From an uncultured Halieaceae bacterium (GTDB taxonomy: Bacteria; Pseudomonadota; Gammaproteobacteria; Pseudomonadales; Halieaceae): DNA of 24,519 nucleotides. The stretch is from contig CAJXZI010000005.1 in assembly GCA_913063005.1 (NCBI GenBank), forward strand, positions 1 to 24,519. Reading direction: 5' to 3'. The position numbers and the translations under genes were made by a program. Below the pieces are notes generated by a model. It saw only the letters and a list, made by a program, of their open reading frames with translations. It searched no databases and was not told the origin of the DNA. Below, piece by piece: positions 15,528-22,797 of the stretch; position 1 is the stretch's first letter, and every line of letters begins with the position of its first letter.

Positions 15528-15746
15528 ATGGCTAAAGAAGATCAAATCGAAATGGAAGGGGAGATTATTGATACGCTTCCCAACACCACATTCCGCGTAC
15601 GCTTGGAAAACGGTCATGTAGTGACCGCGCACATCTCAGGAAAAATGCGCAAGAACTACATTCGAATTTTGACAGGCGATAAAGTGCGGGTTGAGGTGAC
15701 CCCATACGATTTGACCAAGGGTCGTATCACCTACCGCGAGCGCTAA
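15528..15746 (+). CDS. infA: Translation initiation factor IF-1
   Basis: Binds the 30S A site and helps IF-2 and IF-3 in initiation. The 72-residue protein is the standard length and a complete S1-like OB fold: MAKEDQIEMEGEIIDTLPNT, FRVRLENGHVVTAHISGKMRKNYIRILTGDKVRVE and a C-terminus ending GRITYRER. An AGGTAGG ribosome site lies just before the ATG. The clpA-infA neighbourhood is conserved in gammaproteobacteria. It converges on ate, with only two bases between the two stop codons. Confidence 0.98.
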   Translation: MAKEDQIEMEGEIIDTLPNTTFRVRLENGHVVTAHISGKMRKNYIRILTGDKVRVEVTPYDLTKGRITYRER

Positions 15747-15748
15747 AT

Positions 15749-16516
15749 TCACGCCTCGGGCGGTATGTTCACCACAGGTATAGCGGATAACTCACTCGGT
15801 TGGGCGCTCGACTCCCCGTACCACCTACCGCCACTAAGCATCTCTAGTGGCTTAAATCGCGTCTTGTAATTCATCTTTTGGCAATTCTCTATCCAATAAC
15901 CTAGATAGACATAGGGCAGGGCACGCCGTTTTGCGTGGGAGATCTGTAATAACACCGCGAATGTCCCAAGGCTGCGTTTCTCAAGATCGGGGTCATAAAA
16001 GGTGTAGATAGCAGCCAGGCCGTCGAGCATTTCGTCAGACACGGCTACACAGACCAATTTGTCCTTCTCATAAAGTCTGAAATAACGGGTTGAGCCAAGG
16101 CTATTGTTTAAAAAGGACTCGTACTGATCCCTATCTGGCGGAAACATGTCACCGTCAGCGTGCTTACCCGAGATATAGCGCTCGTAGAGCTCGTACGCTT
16201 CGTCATCAATAACCGAGTCAGTGATTTCAAGCCTGAGATCCTGATTTGTATTAATCACCCTTCGTTGGCTTTTGCTAGGTTTAAACTCTGATGCGAAGAC
16301 GCGGGCAGCAACGCATGCGTTACAGTTATTACAGTGCGGTCGATAAATATGATCACCGCTTCGCCTGAATCCCATCAGTGATAATTCGGTGTATAACTCT
16401 GGGCTTATCGTTTGTCTTGGATCAACAAAGAGCGTGGTGGCCTCTTTCTCCGGAAGATAGGAGCACCTGTGCGGGAAGGTGGTAAAAACCTTAATTTCTC
16501 GGAGGTTAGCCGTCAC
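15749..16516 (-). CDS. bpt: Aspartate/glutamate leucyltransferase (Bpt; bacterial ATE-like)
   Basis: Transfers Leu from Leu-tRNA to N-terminal Asp or Glu, creating ClpS-recognised N-degrons. The 255-residue protein has both ATE halves: CSYLPEKEATTLFVDPR, the cysteine cluster YRPHCNNCNACVAARV, and the C-terminal GNAT-like part (FYDPDLEKRSLGTFAVL, ALPYVYLGYWIENCQKMNYK, FKPLEMLSGGRWY). Bpt enzymes of gammaproteobacteria have this short form and use Leu rather than Arg; specificity is by homology, and many databases call it arginyltransferase (ate). The start is GTG at 16516; no in-frame ATG is near and homology begins there. It converges on infA with a two-base gap. Confidence 0.94.
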   Translation of the reverse strand: MTANLREIKVFTTFPHRCSYLPEKEATTLFVDPRQTISPELYTELSLMGFRRSGDHIYRPHCNNCNACVAARVFASEFKPSKSQRRVINTNQDLRLEITDSVIDDEAYELYERYISGKHADGDMFPPDRDQYESFLNNSLGSTRYFRLYEKDKLVCVAVSDEMLDGLAAIYTFYDPDLEKRSLGTFAVLLQISHAKRRALPYVYLGYWIENCQKMNYKTRFKPLEMLSGGRWYGESSAQPSELSAIPVVNIPPEA

Positions 16517-16820
16517 TGCATCGATCGCTTATTGTGTTCTATTACCTAGCGCTGTTCATGATACGGATGTCATGAGCCCCTGTGATGCTTGAGTGTAGTC
16601 AGATATATCGCTTTGGCAAAGCGGAGTGCGCGAAAAAGATACGGATCTGCCGTGTTTTCAGGATTACTTATCCTCCGTCGTTACTGTGATCATACAGGTG
16701 TTATCCCTTCCGCTATCTGCTGTTAAACTCGACGTCGCTGGCTTTCAATACAACAAAAATGAGTGCCAAGTGGCGTTAAAGTAATGTTCCTCTTATCAAA
16801 GCATGCAGTCGAGGTCAGTA
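16517..16820. other. Divergent intergenic region between bpt and the membrane protein gene
   Basis: About 300 bases with no gene. It must hold the promoter of bpt (minus) and of the membrane protein gene (plus). Visible elements are a direct repeat GATACGGAT at 16560-16568 and 16638-16646. The first copy lies inside a CATGA/TCATG inverted repeat (16557-16574). A hairpin CGCTTT-GGC-AAAGCG lies at 16609-16623 and a second, AGGAT-TACTT-ATCCT, at 16660-16674. No convincing -35/-10 pair stands out. Confidence 0.5.
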
Positions 16821-17468
16821 ATGAGCGAGCGAGATAAACAATACTTCCGATCTTACGGTTATGTAGCGGCAGCTCTCGCGATTCTGGCGGGCATCGTTCT
16901 GGGATTCAGAGCGGCCGTTGAAGATATCTTGCTGACAGAGTCTGGGCTGATTGAGAGAGCCTCCGCTCTCGGATACTTCGCCTGTGCGGCCTATATGCTT
17001 GCCAACGGAGGGCGTGATTTCATTCGCACACGGGGTTATTTCGTGGTGCTAGTGACCTTATTCGGTTGCCGAGAGCTTGATTTTGACAAGGCGTTCACGA
17101 CGATCGGTATTCTTAAGTCACGTTTCTTTGTGAGCCCCGACGTGCCGTATGGTGAGAAGCTTGCGGGCTTCATTGTCATATCGATGTTGATTTGGTCAGT
17201 CTACAAGATCCTATCGCAGCACTTCAGTGGATTCTTGTCGGACCTTCGAGCCAAAACGCCAGAAGCAGTCGGTATTGCCATCGTGTTCTTCCTTCTCGCA
17301 TTTTCGAAATCAATCGATGGTCTGCCGCGCAAATTACAGCCACTGGGCATTGAGGTTAGCGCAGAGGTAAATGCCTTTTTCGGCGCGCTGGAGGAGGTGC
17401 TCGAGCTCGGTATTCCGATCTACATTGCGATAGTAGCCCATGCTTGGTTTAGGCGACCGACACCCTAG
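16821..17468 (+). CDS. Unrecognised integral membrane protein, about six helices
   Basis: I do not recognise this family. The 215-residue protein has about six hydrophobic segments, near residues 14-30, 47-63, 72-86, 113-131, 148-164 and 194-210. Charged stretches that look conserved lie next to membrane segments: CRELDFDK (83-90) after the third helix, FSKSIDGLPRKL (161-172) after the fifth, and EEVLELGIPI (191-200) entering the sixth. It has no signal peptidase site and no soluble domain. The start ATG at 16821 is preferred to 16803 because GAGG at 16811-16814 is six bases upstream. It is a single gene, transcribed away from bpt and converging on aat, lying between two N-degron transferases. 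Length, base composition and start site look like a real native gene. Confidence 0.8.
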   Translation: MSERDKQYFRSYGYVAAALAILAGIVLGFRAAVEDILLTESGLIERASALGYFACAAYMLANGGRDFIRTRGYFVVLVTLFGCRELDFDKAFTTIGILKSRFFVSPDVPYGEKLAGFIVISMLIWSVYKILSQHFSGFLSDLRAKTPEAVGIAIVFFLLAFSKSIDGLPRKLQPLGIEVSAEVNAFFGALEEVLELGIPIYIAIVAHAWFRRPTP

Positions 17469-17604
17469 CTGAGTTGCTTGGTTGCACAACCACCTCAATT
17501 TGAACTAGGGCTGGCGGTGGCGCGTCAGTACCTCTTGATCAGCTTGCCTTGTCCGGAGATGTGTGTGCCCAAGGCGTCATAGCATCCACACGACAGGCAT
17601 CATC

Positions 17605-17623
17605 TCGATTAATAGTTAATCGA
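17605..17623. repeat. Perfect inverted repeat downstream of aat
   Basis: TCGATTAA and TTAATCGA flank TAG, a perfect eight-base dyad, in the 201-base convergent gap between the membrane protein gene and aat. It could be a bidirectional 3' structure for both transcripts or a regulator site; there is no T run. The rest of the gap (17469-17669) shows only a small GGTTG-CA-CAACC dyad and nothing gene-like. Confidence 0.5.
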
Positions 17624-17669
17624 AATCCAGAGATTCCTGCACTAGGCGCTCTCACAGGTATTCGTCTGC

Positions 17670-18299
17670 TTATAGATATTTCTCTAATAGCTGCTCGAAC
17701 TCTACCCGAGGAATGAGACTCATACCTAGCGACTCTAAATGTGGGTTCGGCATTTGACAGTCGATAAGCGCCAAGTCTGGAAAATGCACCTTTGAACACA
17801 AAGAGTGAAGTGCCACCTTGGAAGCATTCGTTTGCCTTGAGAACATTGATTCGCCAAAGAAAATCCGCCCCAGCGTTACGCCGTAGAGTCCGCCTACAAG
17901 TTCCTCTCCGTCAAATACCTCAACACTCTGCGCGTAGCCCATGCGGTGCAAGTTTGTATAGGCCAGTGCGATATCGCTGCTTATCCACGTTGCAGATCGT
18001 TGCTCGGTCAATTCAGCACAGGCAGCGACAACCTCTTGAAAGCAGCGATTTACAGATATCGTCCAGGAAGACTTGTTGAGGAACTTTTGTAGAGATCGAG
18101 AGACGTGCAACTGACTGGGAAAGAGCACTGCGCGCGGATTTGGCGCCCACCACAAAATAGGCTCGCCGTCCTCATACCACGGGAATATACCTCGCTGGTA
18201 TGCGTGCAATAGCCGCTCAGCACTGAGATCCCCCCCGACAGCCAACAAACCATTGGGGTCAGTTAGCGCATTCTCAGTGGGAGGGAAGGGCTCGATCAT
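17670..18299 (-). CDS. aat: Leucyl/phenylalanyl-tRNA--protein transferase
   Basis: Adds Leu or Phe from aminoacyl-tRNA to proteins with N-terminal Lys or Arg, making ClpS/ClpAP substrates. The 209-residue protein has the family core: DPNGLLAVGGDLSAERLLHAYQRGIFPWYE, ILWWAPNPRAVLFP, EVFDGEELVGGLYGVTLGRIFFGESMFSR and LIDCQMPNPHLESLG. It is shorter than E. coli Aat (234), mainly at the C-terminus, where it stops after IPRVEFEQLLEKYL. The ATG at 18299 lies 13 bases after the trxB stop without a clear ribosome site, and no earlier in-frame start is available. It is probably co-transcribed with trxB. Confidence 0.95.
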   Translation of the reverse strand: MIEPFPPTENALTDPNGLLAVGGDLSAERLLHAYQRGIFPWYEDGEPILWWAPNPRAVLFPSQLHVSRSLQKFLNKSSWTISVNRCFQEVVAACAELTEQRSATWISSDIALAYTNLHRMGYAQSVEVFDGEELVGGLYGVTLGRIFFGESMFSRQTNASKVALHSLCSKVHFPDLALIDCQMPNPHLESLGMSLIPRVEFEQLLEKYL

Positions 18300-18312
18300 A
18301 TCGAGAGAATGA

Positions 18313-19260
18313 TTATTGTGCGTCTAGATACTTCTCGGCATCTAAGGCCGCCATACAACCAAAACCTGCCGAAGTAATCGCTTGCCGGTAGATGTGATCG
18401 GACACATCGCCGGCTGCGAAGACGCCCTCAACAGACGTGAGCGTCGCATTGCCATCAAGTCCTGACGACGTCTTGATATAGCCATCGTTCATTTCGAGCT
18501 GGCCAACAAACATGTCGGTATTGGGCTTGTGACCAATTGCAATGAAAACGCCGTCGACCGCCATCTCCACCGGGTCATCTCCCTTGGCAGACGCCAAACG
18601 AACGCCTGTGACTCCGGTTTCATCGCCCAATACCTCATCGAGCTGCCGATGCCAGTTCAGGGTGATGCGGCCCTCTTCAGCACGGGAGAACAATCGGTCT
18701 TGGAGCACTTTCTCGGCTCTCAATTCGTCGCGGCGATGAACGAGGTGAACCTTGCTGCAGAGGTTTGAGAGGTAAAGCGCTTCCTCAACTGCTGTGTTGC
18801 CACCACCCACAACGACGACTTCTTTATTGCGATAGAAGAACCCGTCGCAAGTCGCACAGGCGCTGACGCCTTTGCCCATGAAGGCACTCTCGCTCTCGAG
18901 CCCAAGGTATTGCGCGGAAGCACCCGTTGCGATGATCAGTGAATCACAGGTGTAAGAATGGCTTCCTGTAAGAGTGAATGGCCGCTGATTGAGGTCAACA
19001 TTTTCGATGTGGTCAAACACAATCGCAGCTTCGTAGCGTTCAACATGCTCTTGCATTTGCTGCATAAGAGCGGGCCCCTGCAGACCTTCTGGTCCGCCGG
19101 GCCAGTTCTCAACTTCCGTTGTCGTAGTGAGCTGCCCACCCTGCTGCATTCCCGTAATCACAACGGGATTTAAGTTCGCTCTCGCCGCATAAACAGCGGC
19201 AGTGTATCCGGCGGGGCCGGAGCCCAAAATGATCAGGCGATGGTGATTCGATGTACTCAT
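18313..19260 (-). CDS. trxB: Thioredoxin reductase
   Basis: NADPH-dependent FAD enzyme that reduces thioredoxin. The 315-residue protein has the FAD-site GSGPAGYTAAVYAARA near the N-terminus, the redox-active CATC with Cys135 and Cys138 (E. coli spacing), the NADPH-site VGGGNTAVEEALYL followed by VHRRDELRA, and the C-terminal FAD motif GVFAAGDVSDHIYRQAITSAGFGCMAA. It is the low-molecular-weight bacterial type. The start is ATG at 19260. It is the first gene of a probable trxB-aat unit and diverges from ftsK. Confidence 0.97.
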   Translation of the reverse strand: MSTSNHHRLIILGSGPAGYTAAVYAARANLNPVVITGMQQGGQLTTTTEVENWPGGPEGLQGPALMQQMQEHVERYEAAIVFDHIENVDLNQRPFTLTGSHSYTCDSLIIATGASAQYLGLESESAFMGKGVSACATCDGFFYRNKEVVVVGGGNTAVEEALYLSNLCSKVHLVHRRDELRAEKVLQDRLFSRAEEGRITLNWHRQLDEVLGDETGVTGVRLASAKGDDPVEMAVDGVFIAIGHKPNTDMFVGQLEMNDGYIKTSSGLDGNATLTSVEGVFAAGDVSDHIYRQAITSAGFGCMAALDAEKYLDAQ

Positions 19261-19318
19261 TCTCGAGGATTTTCCATGGTCTAAAAAAGCGTGGCGTGAG
19301 GGTACAGCATTACAGACT

Positions 19319-19343
19319 TTAACGAAATATTAACGTCTTAACG
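19319..19343. repeat. Triple TTAACG repeat in the trxB-ftsK divergent region
   Basis: TTAACG occurs at 19319-19324, 19330-19335 and 19338-19343, so the starts are 11 and 8 bases apart, on the trxB side of the AT-rich 173-base intergenic region. Close spaced copies of one hexamer suggest a regulator site, but I cannot name a protein and the stretch is AT-rich, so chance is possible. Confidence 0.4.
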
Positions 19344-19375
19344 GATGTTTCAAATCTCTTTTTAAGTCATTGAAA

Positions 19376-19381
19376 TATAAT
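19376..19381 (+). promoter_or_regulatory. Candidate -10 box for ftsK
   Basis: A perfect TATAAT lies 52 bases upstream of the ftsK ATG in the AT-rich part of the trxB-ftsK region. A TATGAT at 19417-19422 is a second candidate, but it is nearly on the start codon. Neither has a good -35. No LexA box of the kind found before E. coli ftsK is visible. Confidence 0.4.
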
Positions 19382-19433
19382 GTTTAATTTTTGAAAATTG
19401 AAAAATATGTTTGTGTTATGATGCGACAAACCA

Positions 19434-21782
19434 ATGGGGGATTCACAATTGCCGACTAAGTCCACTCCGTCAAAGGTGCCGCAAGCGGAAACACAATCCA
19501 GCGTGCCCGGTGCGATGGCCAGTGTAGGCTTCATCGCTGGTCTCGCGGCTGCTTCCTTCGTCTTGGTGAGTTTGCTGACATTTAGTACGTCTGACCCAAG
19601 CTGGAGCTCGAGTGGGGCCGGTGATGTGCTCCGCAACCAGGGTGGCATCGTAGGCGCTTACTCGGCAGATGTTTTGTTCTCGTTGGTAGGGTTCCTGGCT
19701 CTGGGGGTTCCGTTACTGCTACTTTGGTTAGCTTATCGATCTATTCGTCCGATCACACGCGCCATTCAGACTTCAACCGACCGTGTAATCGCCTCGCTTG
19801 GCTGGATAACGTTCCTTGCAGCGAGTGCCGGCTTAGTCCAGTTAGCCATCCCGGAGAGCGAGTTCTTGCCACAGGGGACTGGCGGTATTGTTGGCTACGG
19901 GGTCGCGTCTTGGTTCACCGCAGCGTTTTCTGATTTCGGGGCGAGGTTACTGCTGAGTTTTTGCGCACTCTTGGGTGGCACGCTCGCTTTTGACATTGAC
20001 TGGATGCAGGTTGCTGAGCGCGTAGGCACCATCACACTCAATGCAGTCAGCACAGTGCGTGGGCGCATAGACGACTTCAATGACCGGAGGAGATTACGTC
20101 AAGAAAAAGCCAAGCGCGGTGTTCAAATCGCGGCTTATGTAGAGAAAGAGAAGCGTCGCTCGCCTCCTAAGATTAAGGCCCCCAAGTTACTTGAGAATGT
20201 CGGCAAAAAAGCTGAGCGTGAAAAACAGCAGCATTTATTCGAATCGGCTGAAGTTATGCCGATGCCGCCGCTGGAGTTGCTCGACGCACCGACACAATCG
20301 GGGCCGCGCGGGTATTCAGCGTCAGAGTTGGAGTCTCTTTCTCGACTATTGGAGATAAAACTGGCCGACTTTGGGATCACCGCAGAGGTTGTTGCCGTGT
20401 ATCCGGGTCCTGTTGTTACGCGCTTTGAAATTCAACCTGCGGCAGGTGTAAAGGTCAGCCGAATCTCGAACCTCGCAAAGGATTTGGCCAGATCATTAGC
20501 GGTTATATCGGTTCGTGTTGTGGAGGTTATACAAGGTAAAAGTGTCGTTGGTATTGAGATACCTAATGCTGACCGGCAGACCGTTAATTTCCGAGATGTG
20601 CTTAGCTCCGCCGTATTTGATGACGCTAAGTCGCCTTTAACCATCGCGTTGGGGCACGACATTGCAGGATCGCCGGTCGTCGCAGATCTTGGCAAAATGC
20701 CGCACGTTTTGGTGGCCGGAACTACCGGCTCAGGTAAGTCTGTAGGCGTCAACTGCATGCTCGTAAGCCTTCTCTATAAGGCGGCCCCCGAAGACCTAAG
20801 GTTGATTCTTGTAGACCCCAAAATGCTCGAGCTCTCGGTCTATGACGGGATCCCACACCTACTCACGCCCGTCATTACCGATATGAAGGATGCTGCTAAC
20901 GGCTTGCGTTGGTGCGTTGCTGAAATGGAGCGTCGTTACAAGCTCATGTCCTTGCTCGGAGTTCGCAATCTCGCAGGTTACAACCGCAAGGTTAAGGATG
21001 CTGAAAAGGCGGGCACGCCTATCGATGATCCGCTATGGATTCCGGATCCTGTCCTTGAGTTAACCGGCGAGGATCAATCAGCGCCGGCGCTGGAGACACT
21101 TCCAAGCATTGTGGTCGTGATCGACGAATTCGCTGATATGATGATGATCGTCGGAAAGAAGGTCGAAGAGCTCATTGCGCGTATTGCACAAAAGGCGAGG
21201 GCGGCCGGAATCCACCTCGTGTTGGCCACCCAGCGGCCATCTGTCGACGTTATCACGGGCCTCATCAAGGCAAATATCCCATCCCGCATGGCTTTCTCTG
21301 TCTCTTCAAAAATCGACTCACGGACGATTCTGGATCAGGGCGGCGCGGAGCAGCTACTTGGCTATGGGGACATGCTGTATCTTCCCTCAGGCTCCAGCAC
21401 TCCCACGCGGGTTCATGGTGCCTTCTGCTCCGATGACGAGGTTCACCGAGTGGTCGCCGATTGGCGTCGTCGTGGTACGCCTGATTACATCGATGGGTTA
21501 CTCGATGAAGGCGGGCAAACACCGGTCACCGCGCAAGAATTGCAGTCCGCAGCATCATCCGAGGAAGACCCCGAGAGCGATGCGCTTTATGACGAGGCGG
21601 TTCATTACGTCTGCAGTAGTCGTCGCGCGTCTATCTCCTCAGTGCAGCGCAAACTGAGAATTGGTTACAACAGAGCGGCCCGTCTCATCGAAACAATGGA
21701 GGCCACAGGCGTTGTCTCAGCGATGGGCAGTAATGGTCAGCGGGAAGTGCTCGCGCCTCCACCTCCGGGAGGCGATGATTGA
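19434..21782 (+). CDS. ftsK: DNA translocase FtsK
   Basis: Septum-anchored hexameric DNA pump that clears the division site and activates XerCD at dif. The 782-residue form has hydrophobic segments at about 29-50, 80-102, 118-138 and 150-187 (membrane anchor), a charged linker much shorter than that of E. coli FtsK (1329 residues in total), and then the alpha/beta motor: Walker A GTTGSGKS at 429-436, Walker B VVIDEFADMMM with Asp564/Glu565, and LATQRPSVDVITGLIKANIP. A winged-helix gamma domain (about 715-775; DEAVHYVC, RKLRIGYNRAARLIETME) follows for KOPS reading and XerD contact. The stop overlaps the lolA start by four bases. Confidence 0.97.
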   Translation: MGDSQLPTKSTPSKVPQAETQSSVPGAMASVGFIAGLAAASFVLVSLLTFSTSDPSWSSSGAGDVLRNQGGIVGAYSADVLFSLVGFLALGVPLLLLWLAYRSIRPITRAIQTSTDRVIASLGWITFLAASAGLVQLAIPESEFLPQGTGGIVGYGVASWFTAAFSDFGARLLLSFCALLGGTLAFDIDWMQVAERVGTITLNAVSTVRGRIDDFNDRRRLRQEKAKRGVQIAAYVEKEKRRSPPKIKAPKLLENVGKKAEREKQQHLFESAEVMPMPPLELLDAPTQSGPRGYSASELESLSRLLEIKLADFGITAEVVAVYPGPVVTRFEIQPAAGVKVSRISNLAKDLARSLAVISVRVVEVIQGKSVVGIEIPNADRQTVNFRDVLSSAVFDDAKSPLTIALGHDIAGSPVVADLGKMPHVLVAGTTGSGKSVGVNCMLVSLLYKAAPEDLRLILVDPKMLELSVYDGIPHLLTPVITDMKDAANGLRWCVAEMERRYKLMSLLGVRNLAGYNRKVKDAEKAGTPIDDPLWIPDPVLELTGEDQSAPALETLPSIVVVIDEFADMMMIVGKKVEELIARIAQKARAAGIHLVLATQRPSVDVITGLIKANIPSRMAFSVSSKIDSRTILDQGGAEQLLGYGDMLYLPSGSSTPTRVHGAFCSDDEVHRVVADWRRRGTPDYIDGLLDEGGQTPVTAQELQSAASSEEDPESDALYDEAVHYVCSSRRASISSVQRKLRIGYNRAARLIETMEATGVVSAMGSNGQREVLAPPPPGGDD

Positions 21783-22369
21783 TCCGCGTCCTGATATGTT
21801 TCCTGTTGTTGGCCAGTGCGCTTATTGCGCAGGGGAAAGAAGCTGAACCTTGGCCATTAGCGGGCTTGACCGGGGTCTCCGGTACATTTCTGAGTGAAAC
21901 AAAAGCCCCGAATGCCACCGAGGTAGTCAGAAGCAGCGGGCGATTCATGAGTATTAAGCCCGATCATTACCTCTGGGAAATACAGACGCCAGACAGACAG
22001 GTATTGCTGATTACGCCAGATGGATTCTGGCAGATAGATTTCGATCTAGAGGTTGTAATTGTCCGAGACGTCCCCGACGCAGAATCGCTACCGCTTGCTT
22101 ACATCTGGCTTGATCAGGCTGAACTCAAGGGGTTCTCAGATAAGGTCTCTTCTGGACAAGTGCAGGCAATTAGCGGGTTTGACCTCACTGTATTGAGCCC
22201 GAAGTCACTGGAGATGCGTATCGTCGACCCTCTTGGTCGTACGACGCGGTTCGAGCTAGATATTACGTCTACCGAAGCGCCCAGTCCCGCGCTGTTCCAG
22301 CCCAATATCCCGGAGGGGACCGATTTCTTTGATGAGCGAACCGGGAGCACGGGGTTGATGGCTCAATGA
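21779..22369 (+). CDS. lolA: Outer-membrane lipoprotein carrier protein LolA
   Basis: Periplasmic chaperone that carries lipoproteins from the LolCDE exporter to LolB. The 196-residue precursor has a signal peptide (MIRVLICFLLLASALIA, cleavage probably after residue 17). The LolA beta-sheet fold follows, with DHYLWEIQTPDRQVLLITPDGFWQ, DLEVVIVRDV, LEMRIVDPLGRTTRFEL and the C-terminal IPEGTDFFDER. The start is an unusual TTG at 21779, decided by a GGGAGG seven bases upstream and by the signal peptide; the nearby ATG at 21775 is in another frame. It overlaps ftsK by four bases and crcB by four (ATGA). ftsK-lolA is a conserved gammaproteobacterial pair, which supports the call where sequence identity is modest. 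Confidence 0.9.
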   Translation: MIRVLICFLLLASALIAQGKEAEPWPLAGLTGVSGTFLSETKAPNATEVVRSSGRFMSIKPDHYLWEIQTPDRQVLLITPDGFWQIDFDLEVVIVRDVPDAESLPLAYIWLDQAELKGFSDKVSSGQVQAISGFDLTVLSPKSLEMRIVDPLGRTTRFELDITSTEAPSPALFQPNIPEGTDFFDERTGSTGLMAQ

Positions 22370-22740
22370 TTGCACTCTCGATTGCTGTAGGTGGCGCACT
22401 GGGTGCCGTAGCCAGGTTTTTGGTTCACCAACACATTCTTGCCAATGGATATAGCGCACTGGGGTTTTCGACGCTAACGGTCAACGTTGCTGGCTCTTTT
22501 GTGTTGGGTTGTTGCTTTGTGTTCTTCGAGCGCTTTAGTGCTTCCGAGGCGCTGCGTTTGGGGCTAATGGTCGGCTTTCTTGGCGCTTTCACCACTTTTT
22601 CCACTTTTTCTTTAGAGCTGGTTAGCGATCTGCAGACCGGCAATATCATGCGTGCAGCGATTTATGCCGCGGCTTCGGTGCTGTTCTGTGTACTTGCCTG
22701 CTACGCGGGTATCGTTGTCGCACGTTCAGTCATCGACTAA
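22366..22740 (+). CDS. crcB: Fluoride channel CrcB/Fluc
   Basis: Small dual-topology fluoride exporter of the inner membrane. The 124-residue protein has four hydrophobic helices and the family signatures GGALGAVARF near the N-terminus, STLTVNVAGSFVLG in helix two (the pore asparagine) and GFLGAFTTFSTFSLE in helix three (the Phe-box). The ATG overlaps the lolA stop as ATGA, so it is probably coupled. No fluoride riboswitch is possible in the overlap, so expression would follow ftsK-lolA rather than fluoride. In E. coli and Pseudomonas rarA lies between lolA and serS; here crcB takes that place. Confidence 0.96.
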   Translation: MIALSIAVGGALGAVARFLVHQHILANGYSALGFSTLTVNVAGSFVLGCCFVFFERFSASEALRLGLMVGFLGAFTTFSTFSLELVSDLQTGNIMRAAIYAAASVLFCVLACYAGIVVARSVID

Positions 22741-22797
22741 TTCGATTTAGGCGTTAAACTAGCGCCCCTCACGTTATCGGTTATTTCCTACTTTCTT

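Noticed and set aside
19261..19433. LexA box before ftsK, as in E. coli
   Set aside because: No CTG-N10-CAG sequence of the right form is visible in this region.
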